A DNA stretch of 64,000 nucleotides from Cognaticolwellia beringensis (GCF_002076895.1 NZ_CP020465.1:2418001-2482000), one strand, 5' to 3'. Counted from the first letter of the stretch, positions 24,993 to 36,592 are shown. The notes: generated from the sequence alone by a model not told the origin. Translations and numbers: made by a program.

Positions 24993-25748
24993 ATGAAAAA
25001 AATAGCGCTAGTAGCAACTCTTGCATCGATTTTATCGACGAATGTTCAAGCTGATGCCTTAGGTATTTATTTGGGTGGTCAAATTTGGGACAACCAAGCT
25101 TCAGGAACATTTGGCGATGGCAGTTCACAAGTTGATTTCAATTTAGCTGATGAAAAACAGAACAGTTTTTTTATTGCTTTTGAGCATCCGTTACCCTTAA
25201 TTCCAAATATACGTGTTGCCTCTACTTCTTTGGAGACTAAAGGTAGCACAACACTTAATACTGAATTTGAATTCGAAGGTGAGACGTTCAGTCAAGGTAC
25301 CAATGTTAATGCAGACTTTAACGTCAGCTATGTTGATTACACGCTATATTATGAATTATTTGATAATGACTTAGTGTCATTTGATATTGGTTTAACTGGC
25401 CGTGACTTCGACGGTGACGTAACCGTATCAGCAAGTTCAGGCTCTGCTTCACAATCAGGCACTGTTTCAGTCACTGACATCGTCCCTATGCTATACGCTA
25501 GAACTAACGTGGGTTTACCTTTAACGGGGTTGAACCTATATGCACAAGGTAACTTTTTATCAATTGATGATCACACGCTTTATGACTATGAAGTTGGCGT
25601 GAGTTACGAGCTTATTGATAACCTGGCTATTGATGTAAATATTAATGCGGGTTACCGTGCCGTTAAGTTAGAGCTAGACGATTTAAACGACCTGTATACC
25701 AACATAGAATTTGATGGTGTATTTCTCGGTACGACTATCCACTTTTAA
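24993..25748 (+). CDS. TIGR04219-type outer-membrane beta-barrel protein
   Basis: The 251-residue product has a signal peptide (cleavage near NVQA-DA) and alternating hydrophobic strands ending in aromatic F (VFLGTTIHF), the usual outer-membrane barrel C-terminus. The early ALGIYLGGQIWDNQASG and the overall length suit the TIGR04219 family. Role unknown. It closes the three-gene unit with PCuAC and DUF2333, and is followed by a bidirectional terminator. Confidence 0.85.
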   Translation: MKKIALVATLASILSTNVQADALGIYLGGQIWDNQASGTFGDGSSQVDFNLADEKQNSFFIAFEHPLPLIPNIRVASTSLETKGSTTLNTEFEFEGETFSQGTNVNADFNVSYVDYTLYYELFDNDLVSFDIGLTGRDFDGDVTVSASSGSASQSGTVSVTDIVPMLYARTNVGLPLTGLNLYAQGNFLSIDDHTLYDYEVGVSYELIDNLAIDVNINAGYRAVKLELDDLNDLYTNIEFDGVFLGTTIHF

Positions 25749-25863
25749 TGAGATAAGTAACCTCAACCAGGGGTAATGAGTACTTGGTAATCTACAGATA
25801 GTATTATTATCAATATTTTTAATGGCATTACTTGTCCCTAACTGATGTTGAGTAGACAATGAT

Positions 25864-25902
25864 AAAAAAGCAGGACTGAGAGATCAGTCCTGCTTTTTTT
25901 TT
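25864..25902. terminator. Bidirectional intrinsic terminator
   Basis: A perfect 16-bp stem (AAAAAAGCAGGACTGA and its complement) with a GAGA loop has A- and T-runs on both sides. It lies between the convergent barrel gene and subtilase gene and can serve both. Confidence 0.95.
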
Positions 25903-26006
25903 CATAAAAATAACGCTTTAAATAACATTGCTCTTTATCAAAAGCCATTAACATAAAGTTGATGGCATTAGGCTTTGTCGGTTTTTATTCTTAACAACCC
26001 TGATAT

Positions 26007-29000
26007 TTAATGATGCTTTTTACCTCGGGCTAACAGCAGTGACATTAGCATTAACGTAAACCAACCAAATGAGCCTGAGCTGCTTTCTTTCTTATTAGTA
26101 ATTGATACTGAAACCACTTTTGTATCTGAGTTGCCTTTATTGTCGCTCACCGTTAACTGAAACGACAATGTTTCATTTTGTGACACTTGCGGTACTTGAA
26201 AACTAATAGTACTAGCATTTGTGTTAAAGCTAACAGCAGGACCCGAGCTTTGTGCCCAAAGATAAGTTACTTCATCGCCATTTCCATCAGAAGTCGTTGA
26301 AGCATCTAAGGTGACTGAGCCACCTTCTTCTATCGTTGCAGGTCCTGTTATCACTGCAACAGGTGCAACTTCAACAACACCAAAACTATAACTCGATGTT
26401 ATGGTGTCACCCGCTAATGTATTCGTTAGAGTCATTTCATTTTCGGTACTTGCTGTACGCGGAATTAAATCAAACCCCACAGAAATCTCGCTTGTTGACA
26501 TACCAACAGCACGGGTAATTTCCCAAGTAATGGTGTTATTTGAAACAACCCCATCATGATTGACGTTAGTAATTTCTTGCCCTTCAGTAACAGTAGCCGA
26601 GAGCGAATAAACTTTATCACTATTGCTTGAATTAGGGGCAATATTAAAGCTAACCGCGTTGATTATACCTGGTGTCATTGATTGATTACCTGCGGCTAAA
26701 TCTTCTGTAACCTTAACTTGCACATCAGGCTTACCTTGAACAATACTCCAAGGGAGTTTAATTGTTTCAGCATTCGAGCTTGATAACAGCATTAAGCCGT
26801 TAACGTTATCGATATTATTCCAATTAAAAGTTAAGTCAAAATCACTTTCGCGCTCGTTAATGCTTGTGGTAACAGCGTTACTTAAGAAACTGTCGTCAAG
26901 GTACGTAGCTGAAACCTTAAGCGCAACATCGTCTGTTGCACCTTGGCTTGAAGCAGTGAAACTATCAACTGCAACGTAATAGGTGCCGGCAGGTAAGTCA
27001 GTAAACGTAACAACTTCATTTGAATCAGAGCCACTACTTTCTGCAATAGTGTTCGCCCCAGCGTCCAGTATGCGTAAATCAACATCAAGTGCCGTAATTG
27101 ACGATATATTAAATATGGCATAAGGCACGGTACTTTCGAATGTTACTGTTGTAGTTTTAACGCCTTGATCAGGTACAGGCAAAACCTCTTCTAACACTGG
27201 TTGTGCTTGATAAAGCGTTGAAGCCAGTCCTGAAAGGGTTTTTGAACTCCAATTAGTAAAGGTAATTTCGCCAGCAGAACGATTAGCAATGATAACAATT
27301 TCGCTTGGTAAATTATTATCAGCGACTTGCACTATTACCGGCAGCTTAGCGTCTGGTGAGTTATCAGCCGTTAAAGTAATACTGCCAAAGTTCCATGCAT
27401 TAGCGTCAGCTTGGCTCACATCAGCAGTAACGGTAATGGTTTGTTTTTCACCAGCATTAACATCAAAGCTGGTTGGCGTAACTGTTAATGCCATTTTAGC
27501 ATTTGTCGTCACTGGGGTAACGGTCCAGCTTTCGTCCCTAGTGGCTATAAATGTGCGGGTCCATGTGCATGTATCTATACATTTGGTATTGCTCATCGAA
27601 GGTATATTTAATGATGATGGAACACCTGCCATACTGGGGTCGGCTTTAATGTAGTTACTATAGGTTTCATCCATTATTAAGCCGGTATTTGTTGCTAAGT
27701 TAACCCGAATACTACCAGAGCCCATGTCAAAGACATCTGCTGGCGTTGTGCCGTTTTCTTTTCGAACATCTGTTGTGGCGGTTAACATTAACGCGGAACG
27801 AATATTATCTGCAGTCCAAGTAGGATGAGCTGACTTTAATACTGCCGCAGCACCTGCAACATGAGGTGCCGACATAGATGTGCCGTTCAAAAATGAGTAA
27901 TCGGCTGGCGATGTGCCTGTTACATCATGTCCGAATTGCTGATCTGAATAAGCAGCATAAATAGAAACACCCGGTGCCGTTACCGATGGCGTCATAATAT
28001 CTGCCGCCGTAGAGTTTGGACCACGAGAAGAGAAGCTGGCCATATTGTCAGCTTGGCCAATATTGAGCTTCATAGCCGGGTCTATAGACAGTTGTATTGA
28101 TGAGTTTGCATTGATATCAGCTAATAGCGATGTTCCTGAGTTTTCAGAAATCATTACTGATGGAATTGAGGTTGTTTCTAACTGTCCCATCACAATGGAG
28201 CTATTACCGTCTCTATTGTTATAAACAACAACAGCAGATGCACCCGCTGTTGTTGCATTGTTTACTTTAACTAAAAAGTCACAATCGCCACGTTTAATAA
28301 CAGCTATTGAGTCCTTAAACGCGTTTTGAGAAAATGCAGCACAACCGTTTTCGTTAGTATTGTTGAGATTGACTGCGGCAATTGGCTTAGCCGTAATCGT
28401 GCTATTAATGATCGGTCCGGTACCGTCAGTAAATGAATAACTTGTGTTATCGAATGTCAGAAATGTATTTAAGGTTCTGCCGTGTGTTGAAGCACCAACA
28501 ACGGTATACCATGGCGAATTTTTAAGTGTTGAGTATGCTTCAGGACCACTGTTACCTGCTGAAACTGCTGAAAATATGCCAGCTTCTTGTGCGGCTAAAA
28601 AGCCAAGTTCAGTTGCACTTTTCCATGGGTCATCACCACCACTAATTGAAAAGTTTATTACGTCAACACCGTCGATAACGGCATCATCAAGTGCGGCGAT
28701 AATAGCTGAGCTTGGACAACCGGTATAAGTGTCACCTTCGTCACCTGGCCAACAGATTTGATAAGCAACAATATTGGCATGTGGGGCAACACCAGAAATT
28801 TGTTCAAATGAGAAAGCCGTATTAACTATACCGTCACTTTCAGTAACCCCATTTTCTCCAGAAACCAAAGGGGCATTTTTAATAATATTACCACCGGCAG
28901 TACTGGCCGTATGAGAGCCATGGCCGCCATAATCTTCACCATTTTTTGCCGGAGGTGAAGAGCCAAATACGATGGTATCATCATAGGAACTGGTTATAAC

Positions 29001-29846
29001 TGAATATGACCGTATACCAATTAACTTGTCATTACATAATTCAATAAAATTACCCGCACAATCACCAACATAATTTCCAGCACCCCATGGGTTTGTGTGG
29101 TCGTAACCATCACCGCCAATATCTGCAAAAGAAGGGTGGTCCGAGTTTATACCCGTATCAAATACACCAATAATAACCCCTTCGCCCATATTGACCGCAC
29201 TTTGCCCATCACCACTCCATACTTCAGTGGCTCCAACATGAATTGGACCTGTGTCGGTATCAACGTACTCAATACGTTCACGTTCAATGTAGGCCACCTC
29301 AGTTAAGGCAGATAACGCTTGTGCTTGTGCTTGAGTTAAACTCAAAGCCATGCCGTTAAAGGTGTTTTTATAACGATAAATTCGATTAGGTTCAGCACCT
29401 AACTTATTCCTTGCTTGAGCAAGAAAATTTTGCTGTTTATTTTGCAGAAATTTTGAATATTCAATAGCCGCTTTAGATGAAAAGTCTATGCGTAAGGAGT
29501 CTCTGACTTGTTGGGCGCTTAATCGGCTGGTGGATAATTGAGCATATGAGTCTTTTTTTGCAACTTTAGGGGTTGTTGCTGGAAAACCTTGAATGCTGCC
29601 ATCATAAGTCGCAATAGGCATATCTTTTAAACGTACAATATAGGTATATTTGCCGGGAGCTAAATTTTCTTCGACTCTAAATTTTTTTCCGACATTGTTT
29701 ACGAATGCACTGCCTTTACTGGCAGTTTTAATTTTGCTTGCTGAATCGGTTGTTAGAGTTTGGCTTTGACTGTCGATATTGGCCATTGAACTTAGAGTGA
29801 CAGTCATTAAAGCAGTCGATACTGCTAATGCAATGTTATTCTTCAC
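26007..29846 (-). CDS. Large secreted subtilisin-like serine protease (S8) with GlyGly-CTERM-like tail
   Basis: The 1279-residue preproprotein has a signal peptide (about 1-22) and an I9-type propeptide (about 60-195). The S8 catalytic triad is Asp230 (GVFDTGINSDHP), His309 (GGHGSHTAS) and Ser657 (NGTSMSAPHVAG), with a PA domain inserted at about 485-585. C-terminal beta domains follow, including a pre-peptidase-like and a PKD-like module. The end, SSGSFGWFTLMLMSLL followed by ARGKKHH, is a Gly-rich stretch, one membrane helix and a basic tail, as in GlyGly-CTERM substrates of rhombosortase exported by T2SS. The start is GTG after AAGGGGG. A type II secretion operon lies 2 kb away. Confidence 0.95.
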   Translation of the reverse strand: MKNNIALAVSTALMTVTLSSMANIDSQSQTLTTDSASKIKTASKGSAFVNNVGKKFRVEENLAPGKYTYIVRLKDMPIATYDGSIQGFPATTPKVAKKDSYAQLSTSRLSAQQVRDSLRIDFSSKAAIEYSKFLQNKQQNFLAQARNKLGAEPNRIYRYKNTFNGMALSLTQAQAQALSALTEVAYIERERIEYVDTDTGPIHVGATEVWSGDGQSAVNMGEGVIIGVFDTGINSDHPSFADIGGDGYDHTNPWGAGNYVGDCAGNFIELCNDKLIGIRSYSVITSSYDDTIVFGSSPPAKNGEDYGGHGSHTASTAGGNIIKNAPLVSGENGVTESDGIVNTAFSFEQISGVAPHANIVAYQICWPGDEGDTYTGCPSSAIIAALDDAVIDGVDVINFSISGGDDPWKSATELGFLAAQEAGIFSAVSAGNSGPEAYSTLKNSPWYTVVGASTHGRTLNTFLTFDNTSYSFTDGTGPIINSTITAKPIAAVNLNNTNENGCAAFSQNAFKDSIAVIKRGDCDFLVKVNNATTAGASAVVVYNNRDGNSSIVMGQLETTSIPSVMISENSGTSLLADINANSSIQLSIDPAMKLNIGQADNMASFSSRGPNSTAADIMTPSVTAPGVSIYAAYSDQQFGHDVTGTSPADYSFLNGTSMSAPHVAGAAAVLKSAHPTWTADNIRSALMLTATTDVRKENGTTPADVFDMGSGSIRVNLATNTGLIMDETYSNYIKADPSMAGVPSSLNIPSMSNTKCIDTCTWTRTFIATRDESWTVTPVTTNAKMALTVTPTSFDVNAGEKQTITVTADVSQADANAWNFGSITLTADNSPDAKLPVIVQVADNNLPSEIVIIANRSAGEITFTNWSSKTLSGLASTLYQAQPVLEEVLPVPDQGVKTTTVTFESTVPYAIFNISSITALDVDLRILDAGANTIAESSGSDSNEVVTFTDLPAGTYYVAVDSFTASSQGATDDVALKVSATYLDDSFLSNAVTTSINERESDFDLTFNWNNIDNVNGLMLLSSSNAETIKLPWSIVQGKPDVQVKVTEDLAAGNQSMTPGIINAVSFNIAPNSSNSDKVYSLSATVTEGQEITNVNHDGVVSNNTITWEITRAVGMSTSEISVGFDLIPRTASTENEMTLTNTLAGDTITSSYSFGVVEVAPVAVITGPATIEEGGSVTLDASTTSDGNGDEVTYLWAQSSGPAVSFNTNASTISFQVPQVSQNETLSFQLTVSDNKGNSDTKVVSVSITNKKESSSGSFGWFTLMLMSLLLARGKKHH

Positions 29847-30375
29847 GTATACCCCCTTGAATTTTTTGAGACAAACTTCACTTTGAATGAATGTATCTTT
29901 AGGTAAATCTACATTATCAAAAGCTTTATATCTATTATTAACAGTAAAATAGCTGCGCCAAACTTAAGTATAATAAGCGCTTTTTTTCAGTGTTTGGTTT
30001 GTTAATGCAATGTAATAGCGTTGTGTTGGCGCGATTGTTGATAGAAAGTACCCTTTATTTATCATAGACCTGCTTTTGATTATAGTAGTGATTTAATTTT
30101 GCAGTACTAATTTTATAATCAAAGGAAAATGCCCCATTATTCTAAATTATCTGTGTAAAGCGATAGAAAAGGGCCTCAATAATGTACCTGATGTGAGCTT
30201 TGCTAACATAGCCTACTCTCGAAAATGTCGGTGCTTTAGAATAAAGGCATTACGGAGGATTAAAGCGAGTTTAGTTTAATAGATACGTTTATTAATGAGG
30301 TGTGCGAGGGCGTTTAATTTTGATAGCTGATAAATAATTTTCAGCTATCAAAATTGGTGTTCAGATCAATGTTAC
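29847..30375. other. 529-bp gap upstream of the protease gene
   Basis: It holds the protease promoter and the 3' end of hslO. TTTGATTATA (30075-30084) and TATAATCAAA (30114-30123) are an inverted repeat of unknown role. No coding frame with a start signal is visible. Confidence 0.5.
30316..30355. other. 15-bp perfect hairpin after hslO
   Basis: AATTTTGATAGCTGA and its exact complement flank a 10-base loop, ending 20 bp past the hslO stop. On the minus strand it is followed by AAACG, so it lacks a U-tract but is well placed to end the hslR-hslO transcript. Confidence 0.65.
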
Positions 30376-31239
30376 TTAATGGGTTGTACCATCAATAAAT
30401 TGAGCTAATTGAGGACGTTCAAAACTATAAGTCGTCATACAATAATCACAAGTCATTGACACACTGCCTTGTTCGGCAATAATACTTTCAAGCTCACTTG
30501 GCTCTATTTGAGAAATAGTGCTTAAACACTTTTCTTCTGAACAACTACACTTATAGCTTACTGCTTGGGGGTCAAACAAACGAACTTCTTCTTGATGATA
30601 TAAACGATACAATAAGTCTTCGGTAGCTAATGAAAATATTTCTTCAGGCTTAATGGTATTGGTTAATTGGCATAAGTGCTCAAAATCTGCTTGTTGTTGC
30701 TCTTTTTCGCCAGCGTCAGGCAGTAATTGAATTAACGTACCTGCTATTTGTGTTGTTTCTTCATCGGTAAATAGCCAAATCTTAGTGGGTATTTGTTCTG
30801 AAACTTCAAAATAATGCTCTAAACATTCGGCTAAGGTTTCTTGTTCAAGGGCAACAACACCTTGATAAGGTTCGCCATTGGTTGGGCGAATAGTAATCAC
30901 CATATTGCCCTTGCCGATAAGTTCTTTAAGCGTGGTAGCCTTAGATTCGCTTGCCATGCGAGCAATGCCACGCATTTCTTGGTGATTATTACCATTAACG
31001 GCTAAATAGCCTATGGGGCCATCGCCCTGAAGTTGTACGGCAATTTCGCCTTCAAATTTCAATGTAGCAGTTAATAAGCATGTTGCAGCTACCAATTCAC
31101 CTAATAATTGCTTAACGCCTAATGGGTAATCATGTGCAGCAACAATGTCTTGGAAAGTTTGACTTAAATTTACTAACTCACCACGAGCATGTAAGTTGTC
31201 AAATAAATAGCGATTTAAGATATCTTTTTGCATAGCCAC
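30376..31239 (-). CDS. hslO: Redox-activated chaperone Hsp33
   Basis: Hsp33 is a cytoplasmic holdase that is switched on when oxidation releases zinc from its cysteines. The 287-residue product has all four ligands in order: Cys231-x-Cys233 in YKCSCSEEKC and Cys264-x2-Cys267 in CDYC. The N-terminal domain keeps QGDGPIGYLAVNG and MRGIAR. GTG at 31237-31239 is favoured as start because GGA lies eight bases upstream; the ATG two codons later is an alternative. It follows hslR by three bases, forming the standard two-gene unit. Confidence 0.98.
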   Translation of the reverse strand: MAMQKDILNRYLFDNLHARGELVNLSQTFQDIVAAHDYPLGVKQLLGELVAATCLLTATLKFEGEIAVQLQGDGPIGYLAVNGNNHQEMRGIARMASESKATTLKELIGKGNMVITIRPTNGEPYQGVVALEQETLAECLEHYFEVSEQIPTKIWLFTDEETTQIAGTLIQLLPDAGEKEQQQADFEHLCQLTNTIKPEEIFSLATEDLLYRLYHQEEVRLFDPQAVSYKCSCSEEKCLSTISQIEPSELESIIAEQGSVSMTCDYCMTTYSFERPQLAQFIDGTTH

Positions 31240-31242
31240 TGT

Positions 31243-31656
31243 TTATATCCTTTCTTTTAAATGTCGAATTTGTCGACGTTGTTTCTTATCGGGTTTAGTG
31301 TCACTGGCTGGGCTGAGTAAAATACCCTGCTGGCGAGCTAAGTTGTTTTTTTCTCGCGTTTCAATGCTTTCGGTGGTTTCTTGGTAAAGTGTTTGGGCAA
31401 AGCTAGCATCACGGCGCTTATCAGCTAAAGCGATAACAATGACATGCTTTTCTTCAAAACCTTGTCTAATAGTAATGCGGTCGCCTAAAACTACCGCCTT
31501 ACCTGACTTACTTCTTTGGCCATTATAAAAAACTTTACCGCCATCAATCATCTGCTTTGCAATCGCACGGGTTTTATAGAACCGCGCCGCCCATAGCCAT
31601 TTGTCTAAGCGGGTTGACGCGTTACTTTTAGTATCATTAACCTTAGGATTTACCAT
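31243..31656 (-). CDS. hslR: Ribosome-associated heat shock protein Hsp15
   Basis: The 137-residue protein has an N-terminal S4 RNA-binding domain (RLDKWLWAARFYKTR through KSGKAVVLGD) and a lysine/arginine-rich tail (KKQRRQIRHLKER), as in E. coli HslR. Hsp15 recycles stalled 50S subunits carrying peptidyl-tRNA after heat shock. It is directly upstream of hslO. In E. coli yrfG precedes hslR, whereas here yrfG is found at 48875, beyond the gsp operon and an accessory stretch. Confidence 0.96.
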   Translation of the reverse strand: MVNPKVNDTKSNASTRLDKWLWAARFYKTRAIAKQMIDGGKVFYNGQRSKSGKAVVLGDRITIRQGFEEKHVIVIALADKRRDASFAQTLYQETTESIETREKNNLARQQGILLSPASDTKPDKKQRRQIRHLKERI

Positions 31657-31857
31657 AGTTGTATTTATACCCTATGTACACATTGGAATTTGGCGAAAGT
31701 TATCACAACCGTAGTGTTTACGCTAGTTCGAATGCATTTCTTTACAAATTTTTAACTAATTATAGTTAAAAAATAATATGACGTCTTGTTGCCAAGCGTT
31801 TGGTCAAGTATCATCAAAGTGAATTGAAATTTACAGATAATAAAAAAATTATAAAAA

Positions 31858-32814
31858 ATGACATTATCGAATAACCTATCAAGCGCGTTTGAGCAGTTGC
31901 CTAAGCTACCGCAACGAAAAATCACCCAAGTAATTATTGTGGTGTTGCTTTGCTATATTGCCTATTTGTTTGCGCAAATAACTTGGCTTGGGCTTGCAGA
32001 GTCTGATCAAAACACGAGTTTAACGCTAAACGGAATGTCCTCTGTTTCTTCTGCACCGAAAAAAGCAGTTCAGGTTGAAGCAATACAATCACTTAATCTC
32101 TTTGGTGTTTATTCTCAGCAGAGAGAGGAACGTGTTGAAGAGGTTGTTGAAGACGCACCCGAAACACGGCTGAAACTGATTTTAACCGGGGTTGTCGCTA
32201 GTAGTGACAAAGCCACTGCTGCCGCAGTTATACAAAGCGCTGGCAAGCAAGAAACATACAGCATTGGAGAGAACATTAAAGGCACGCGTGCGAGCTTAGA
32301 AAACGTTTTTAACGATCGGGTAATATTAAAGGTTTCGGGCAGCTTCGAAACCTTAATGTTTGAAGGTTTAATTTTTGATAAAAATGTCAAGCCAGTTCAG
32401 CCCAACTACAACAAGTCAGTGGGACCACAATTAACAAAAAACTCTAACGAAAATTCGTCATCGCCTAATATTGTCGATCAACGGAATAACAAAGCGCTAA
32501 CTCAAGTGGCTACATCACTACAAGAAGAGTTAACGAGCGACCCTGCTAAAATCACCGACTATTTAAAAATTTCGCCTAAACGAGAAAACGGAAAAATAAC
32601 CGGTTATCAATTAATGCCAGCAAAAGATCCAACTTTCTTTCAAAATGCGGGTCTTAAGTCTGGTGATGTAGCGGTCCAAATGAATGGTTTTGATTTAACC
32701 GCGCCACGCGAGGCGGCTCAGGCACTTCAGTCTTTAAGAGAACAACGCGAAGTTTCGCTGTTACTTGACCGTAATGGTGACATGACAGAAATACTTTTCA
32801 GTATAGATAATTAG
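31858..32814 (+). CDS. gspC: Type II secretion protein C
   Basis: GspC links the inner-membrane platform to the secretin and helps select substrates. The 318-residue product has a short cytoplasmic N-terminus, one membrane helix (about 22-42), an HR domain (about 80-175, with ETRLKLILTGVVAS) and a C-terminal PDZ-like domain (about 225-315, with LKSGDVAVQMNGFDL). It is the first gene of the twelve-gene operon gspC to gspN. The ATG lies in an AT-rich context without a clear ribosome-binding site. Confidence 0.95.
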   Translation: MTLSNNLSSAFEQLPKLPQRKITQVIIVVLLCYIAYLFAQITWLGLAESDQNTSLTLNGMSSVSSAPKKAVQVEAIQSLNLFGVYSQQREERVEEVVEDAPETRLKLILTGVVASSDKATAAAVIQSAGKQETYSIGENIKGTRASLENVFNDRVILKVSGSFETLMFEGLIFDKNVKPVQPNYNKSVGPQLTKNSNENSSSPNIVDQRNNKALTQVATSLQEELTSDPAKITDYLKISPKRENGKITGYQLMPAKDPTFFQNAGLKSGDVAVQMNGFDLTAPREAAQALQSLREQREVSLLLDRNGDMTEILFSIDN

Positions 32815-32831
32815 AATAAAAGGAATAATAA

Positions 32832-34919
32832 ATGCGCAAATTATTAAGCGCACCTTGGTATAAACGTAGTCTTACCGGGGTTGTTACTGCAGTTTTACTC
32901 AATAGTGTTTTGCTCTCTACCAATATAAATGCCGCTGAATATTCACCTAATTTCAAAGGCACAGAAATAGCGGAATTTATTAATATTGTTGGCAAAAACT
33001 TAAGAAAAACCATGATCGTCGATCCCAACGTTCGCGGTAAAGTTAATGTACGAAGTTATGACTTGTTAACTGAAAAGCAATATTATCAATTCTTCTTGAA
33101 CGTTTTAGAAGTGTATGGCTTTTCTGCTGTAGAAATGGACAACAATGTTGTCAAAATTATTCGTAATAAAGATGCAAAAACCTCTTCGATACCGGTAGTT
33201 GGGAATGAAAACCCTGGTGCTGGTGATGAAATGGTTACCCGGGTTGTTGAAGTTAAAAACGTTACCGTACGTGAACTTACACCTTTACTGCGTCAATTAT
33301 CAGATCAAGCCGGTGGTGGCAACGTAGTTAACTATGACCCTGCTAACGTAATTATGTTGACGGGTACTGCGGCTGTGGTAAACCGTTTAGTGCAAATTAT
33401 TGAGCGAGTTGATAAAGCCGGCGACCAAGACGTACAAATCATTAGTTTAAAATATGCATCTGCTGGCGAAATGGTACGTATTGTTGAGGCCATGAATAAA
33501 TCTGGTCAAGGTAAAAGTGCCGGAACACCAACCTTTTTAATTCCTACTATTGTGGCTGACGAACGTACTAACAGCGTTATTGTTAGTGGCGAAGTAAAAG
33601 CGCGTGAACGCGTTGCAAGATTGGTTTCACGTTTAGATAGTGAGCTAGAATCTAACGGTAACACGCGGGTTTATCATTTAAAATACGCCAAATCCGAAGA
33701 CATGGTAAAAGTGCTTCAGGGTGTTAGTGAATCTATTGAAGCTGACTCGTCAACCACAAGTACCACATCGCGAAAAAGCAAAACGCGTAATGTCAGTATT
33801 GATGCTCATGAAGATACTAATACCTTAGTTATTACCGCTCAACCGGATATGTTGCGCTCATTAGAAGCCGTTATTCGCCAGTTAGATATTCGCCGTGCTC
33901 AAGTGCTTATTGAAGCTATTATTGTTGAAGTATTTGAAGGCGACGGTATCAATTTGGGTGTGCAATGGTATAGCGAACAAGGTGGAGTTACCCAATTTAC
34001 CAACGGTGTAGCACCTATTAGTTCAGTGGCTGCCGCGGCTGAAGCTGCTCGTTCAACTCCAGGTACAAAAGGGTCAACGGTAACTTCAGAAAATGGAGCG
34101 GTCACTGTCAACCCAGACCAAGCAGACACCAAGGGTGATTACAGTTTACTTGCTCAAGTATTAGGTACGGTCAGTGGGACCATGTTTGGTATTGTAAAAG
34201 ACGATTGGGGCGCGATAGTGCAAGCCGTAAGTTCAGATACTAATTCGAACTTATTATCTACGCCGAGTATCACCACGCTTGATAATGAAGAAGCATATTT
34301 TATTGTTGGTCAAGAAGTGCCAATTATTACTGGCGCGCAAACCGGTAGTAACAATAGTAATCCATTCCAAACTGTTGAACGCCAAGAAATTGGTATCAAA
34401 TTAAAGGTTACGCCACAAATTAACGAAGGTAGTGGTGTACAGCTAACTATTGAACAAGAAGTGTCGTCGGTGAGTGGTGCAACGGGTGTTGATATCTCAA
34501 TCAATAAACGTGAAATTAAAACCACGGTTATGGCTGATGACGGCGCTACGGTTATTTTAGGTGGTCTAATTGATGAAGACGTACAAGAAAGCGTGCAAAA
34601 AGTACCGTTACTTGGCGATATACCTATCATTGGTCATTTGTTTAAATCAACCAGCAATACCAAGCGTAAACGTAATTTGATGGTATTTTTACGACCCACT
34701 ATTGTCCGTGATGGCAAATTGATGAATGACTTAAGTAGAGAAAAATATAATTACATTCGTGCAATAGAACTTCAAAAGAAAGAAGCGGGTCTTGAATTAA
34801 TGTCGGATGAGAAACTGCCTATTCTGCCAACATGGAATGATCAACTGTCTTTACCACCGTCGTTTGATGAATACATGAAAAAGCGTGATGAAGAAAAATC
34901 GTCGAATGAAAGCGAATAG
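32832..34919 (+). CDS. gspD: Type II secretion secretin D
   Basis: GspD forms the outer-membrane channel. The 695-residue product has a signal peptide (about 1-34, ending NINAA), N0-N3 domains (N0 from [19 protein letters not shown]), and the conserved secretin core with [11 protein letters not shown], the [19 protein letters not shown] segment and [23 protein letters not shown] precedes the ATG. No pilotin gene is seen nearby. Misplaced secretin is a known trigger of the Psp response, whose genes lie about 10 kb upstream. Confidence 0.98.
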   Translation: MRKLLSAPWYKRSLTGVVTAVLLNSVLLSTNINAAEYSPNFKGTEIAEFINIVGKNLRKTMIVDPNVRGKVNVRSYDLLTEKQYYQFFLNVLEVYGFSAVEMDNNVVKIIRNKDAKTSSIPVVGNENPGAGDEMVTRVVEVKNVTVRELTPLLRQLSDQAGGGNVVNYDPANVIMLTGTAAVVNRLVQIIERVDKAGDQDVQIISLKYASAGEMVRIVEAMNKSGQGKSAGTPTFLIPTIVADERTNSVIVSGEVKARERVARLVSRLDSELESNGNTRVYHLKYAKSEDMVKVLQGVSESIEADSSTTSTTSRKSKTRNVSIDAHEDTNTLVITAQPDMLRSLEAVIRQLDIRRAQVLIEAIIVEVFEGDGINLGVQWYSEQGGVTQFTNGVAPISSVAAAAEAARSTPGTKGSTVTSENGAVTVNPDQADTKGDYSLLAQVLGTVSGTMFGIVKDDWGAIVQAVSSDTNSNLLSTPSITTLDNEEAYFIVGQEVPIITGAQTGSNNSNPFQTVERQEIGIKLKVTPQINEGSGVQLTIEQEVSSVSGATGVDISINKREIKTTVMADDGATVILGGLIDEDVQESVQKVPLLGDIPIIGHLFKSTSNTKRKRNLMVFLRPTIVRDGKLMNDLSREKYNYIRAIELQKKEAGLELMSDEKLPILPTWNDQLSLPPSFDEYMKKRDEEKSSNESE

Positions 34920-34921
34920 CC

Positions 34922-36511
34922 ATGAGTGATATTGATCCACAAACACAAGCTTTTGTTGTTGCTAGCGAAAAAGCTGCAATTGAAAACGAAACTTCGCCTG
35001 ATGAATCATCACTAGCGGTCAGTGACATTTTGAAGGATGAAAATGTTCGCTTCCGCCTACCTTTTGGTTTTGCTAAGCGACACAGTGTACTGGTGGCAAA
35101 TGAAAACGGTGATTTACGCTTAGTCTGCACTGAGTCACTCAGTGCAGACATTTTATTAGAAGTACGCCGTGTGCTAAAAGCGCCTTTTACGCTTGATATA
35201 AAAAGCGCAGAAGAGTTTGAGCAATTGTTAACGATTGCTTATCAACGCGACTCTTCAGAAGCACAACAAATGATGGAAGATATCGGCAACGAGGTTGATT
35301 TATATTCACTTGCCGACGAAATGACTGAAACCGAAGATTTATTAGAAAACGAAGACGATGCACCGATTATTAAACTAATCAATGCCATGTTAAGTGAAGC
35401 TATTAAAGAAAATGCCTCAGATATTCATATCGAAACCTTTGAACAAGCATTGCAAATTCGCTTTCGTGTTGATGGCGTATTACGTGAAGTGTTAAAGCCG
35501 AATCGTAAATTAGCCTCATTACTGGTGTCTCGTATCAAGGTCATGGCAAAACTAGATATTGCAGAAAAGCGTATTCCACAAGATGGACGTATCTCCTTAA
35601 GAATAGCGGGGCGAGCAGTCGATGTGCGTGTTTCAACTATGCCAACTGGGCACGGAGAAAGGGTAGTTTTACGTTTACTCGATAAAAACTCAACGCGATT
35701 AGATTTACAAGATCTAGGTATGACCGACGGTAACCGAGCGCGTTTTTCTGAACTAATTGAAAAACCCCACGGTATTATTCTGGTTACCGGGCCAACAGGT
35801 TCCGGTAAAAGTACGACTTTATATGCAGGCTTAAGCCAAATTGACAGCAAAGAACGTAATATTTTAACGGTTGAAGACCCTATTGAGTACGCTATAGAAG
35901 GTATTGGGCAAACCCAAGTAAACACCAAAGTTGATATGACTTTCGCTCGAGGTTTGCGCGCGATATTGCGCCAAGATCCTGATGTGGTTATGGTCGGTGA
36001 GATTCGCGATTTAGAAACCGCTCAAATCGGTGTGCAAGCAAGTTTAACCGGGCATTTGGTATTATCAACATTGCATACTAACACCGCTGCAGGCGCGATA
36101 ACGCGAATGGAAGATATGGGTGTTGAACCATTCTTACTTTCATCAAGTTTATTAGGTGTTTTAGCACAACGATTAGTAAGAACCTTATGCCCACATTGTC
36201 GTGAATGTTGCGCCACATCTGCTGAAGAACGTAAGTTATTACAACTTAGCGATGACGATACTGCGCCAATATACAAAGCCGTTGGTTGTGAAGAATGCAA
36301 CTTTAAAGGTTATAAAGGCCGAACCGGCATTCATGAACTGATTGTGGTTGATGAAAAAGTCCGTGAATTAATTCATAACGGCAAAGGCGAGCAAGCGATT
36401 GAAAAATTCATTCGTGCATACACGCCAAGTATACGTCGTGACGGTTTTGATAAAGTAATGCTGGGTGAAACAACCATTGAAGAAGTATTACGAGTTACGC
36501 GTGAAGACTAA
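34922..36511 (+). CDS. gspE: Type II secretion ATPase E
   Basis: GspE powers pseudopilus assembly. The 529-residue product has an N1E domain (about 35-110), the second N-terminal domain with [21 protein letters not shown], Walker [11 protein letters not shown] at 290-299, Asp and His box regions, and the four-cysteine zinc module CPHC...CEEC (about 418-452) typical of GspE. The start is two bases after the gspD stop. Length is normal. Confidence 0.98.
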   Translation: MSDIDPQTQAFVVASEKAAIENETSPDESSLAVSDILKDENVRFRLPFGFAKRHSVLVANENGDLRLVCTESLSADILLEVRRVLKAPFTLDIKSAEEFEQLLTIAYQRDSSEAQQMMEDIGNEVDLYSLADEMTETEDLLENEDDAPIIKLINAMLSEAIKENASDIHIETFEQALQIRFRVDGVLREVLKPNRKLASLLVSRIKVMAKLDIAEKRIPQDGRISLRIAGRAVDVRVSTMPTGHGERVVLRLLDKNSTRLDLQDLGMTDGNRARFSELIEKPHGIILVTGPTGSGKSTTLYAGLSQIDSKERNILTVEDPIEYAIEGIGQTQVNTKVDMTFARGLRAILRQDPDVVMVGEIRDLETAQIGVQASLTGHLVLSTLHTNTAAGAITRMEDMGVEPFLLSSSLLGVLAQRLVRTLCPHCRECCATSAEERKLLQLSDDDTAPIYKAVGCEECNFKGYKGRTGIHELIVVDEKVRELIHNGKGEQAIEKFIRAYTPSIRRDGFDKVMLGETTIEEVLRVTRED

Positions 36512-36592
36512 GCAGTCGTGTATCTCAAGATAAAACAGTCGCATAACTAGGTATTAACTTGGTACTGAACTAGGTTAGATAAATTGTAAATT

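Noticed and set aside
26336..29306. Several plus-strand frames (for example 27289-27654 and 28444-28728)
   Set aside because: All are antisense to the 1279-codon protease, whose domains and catalytic residues are intact.
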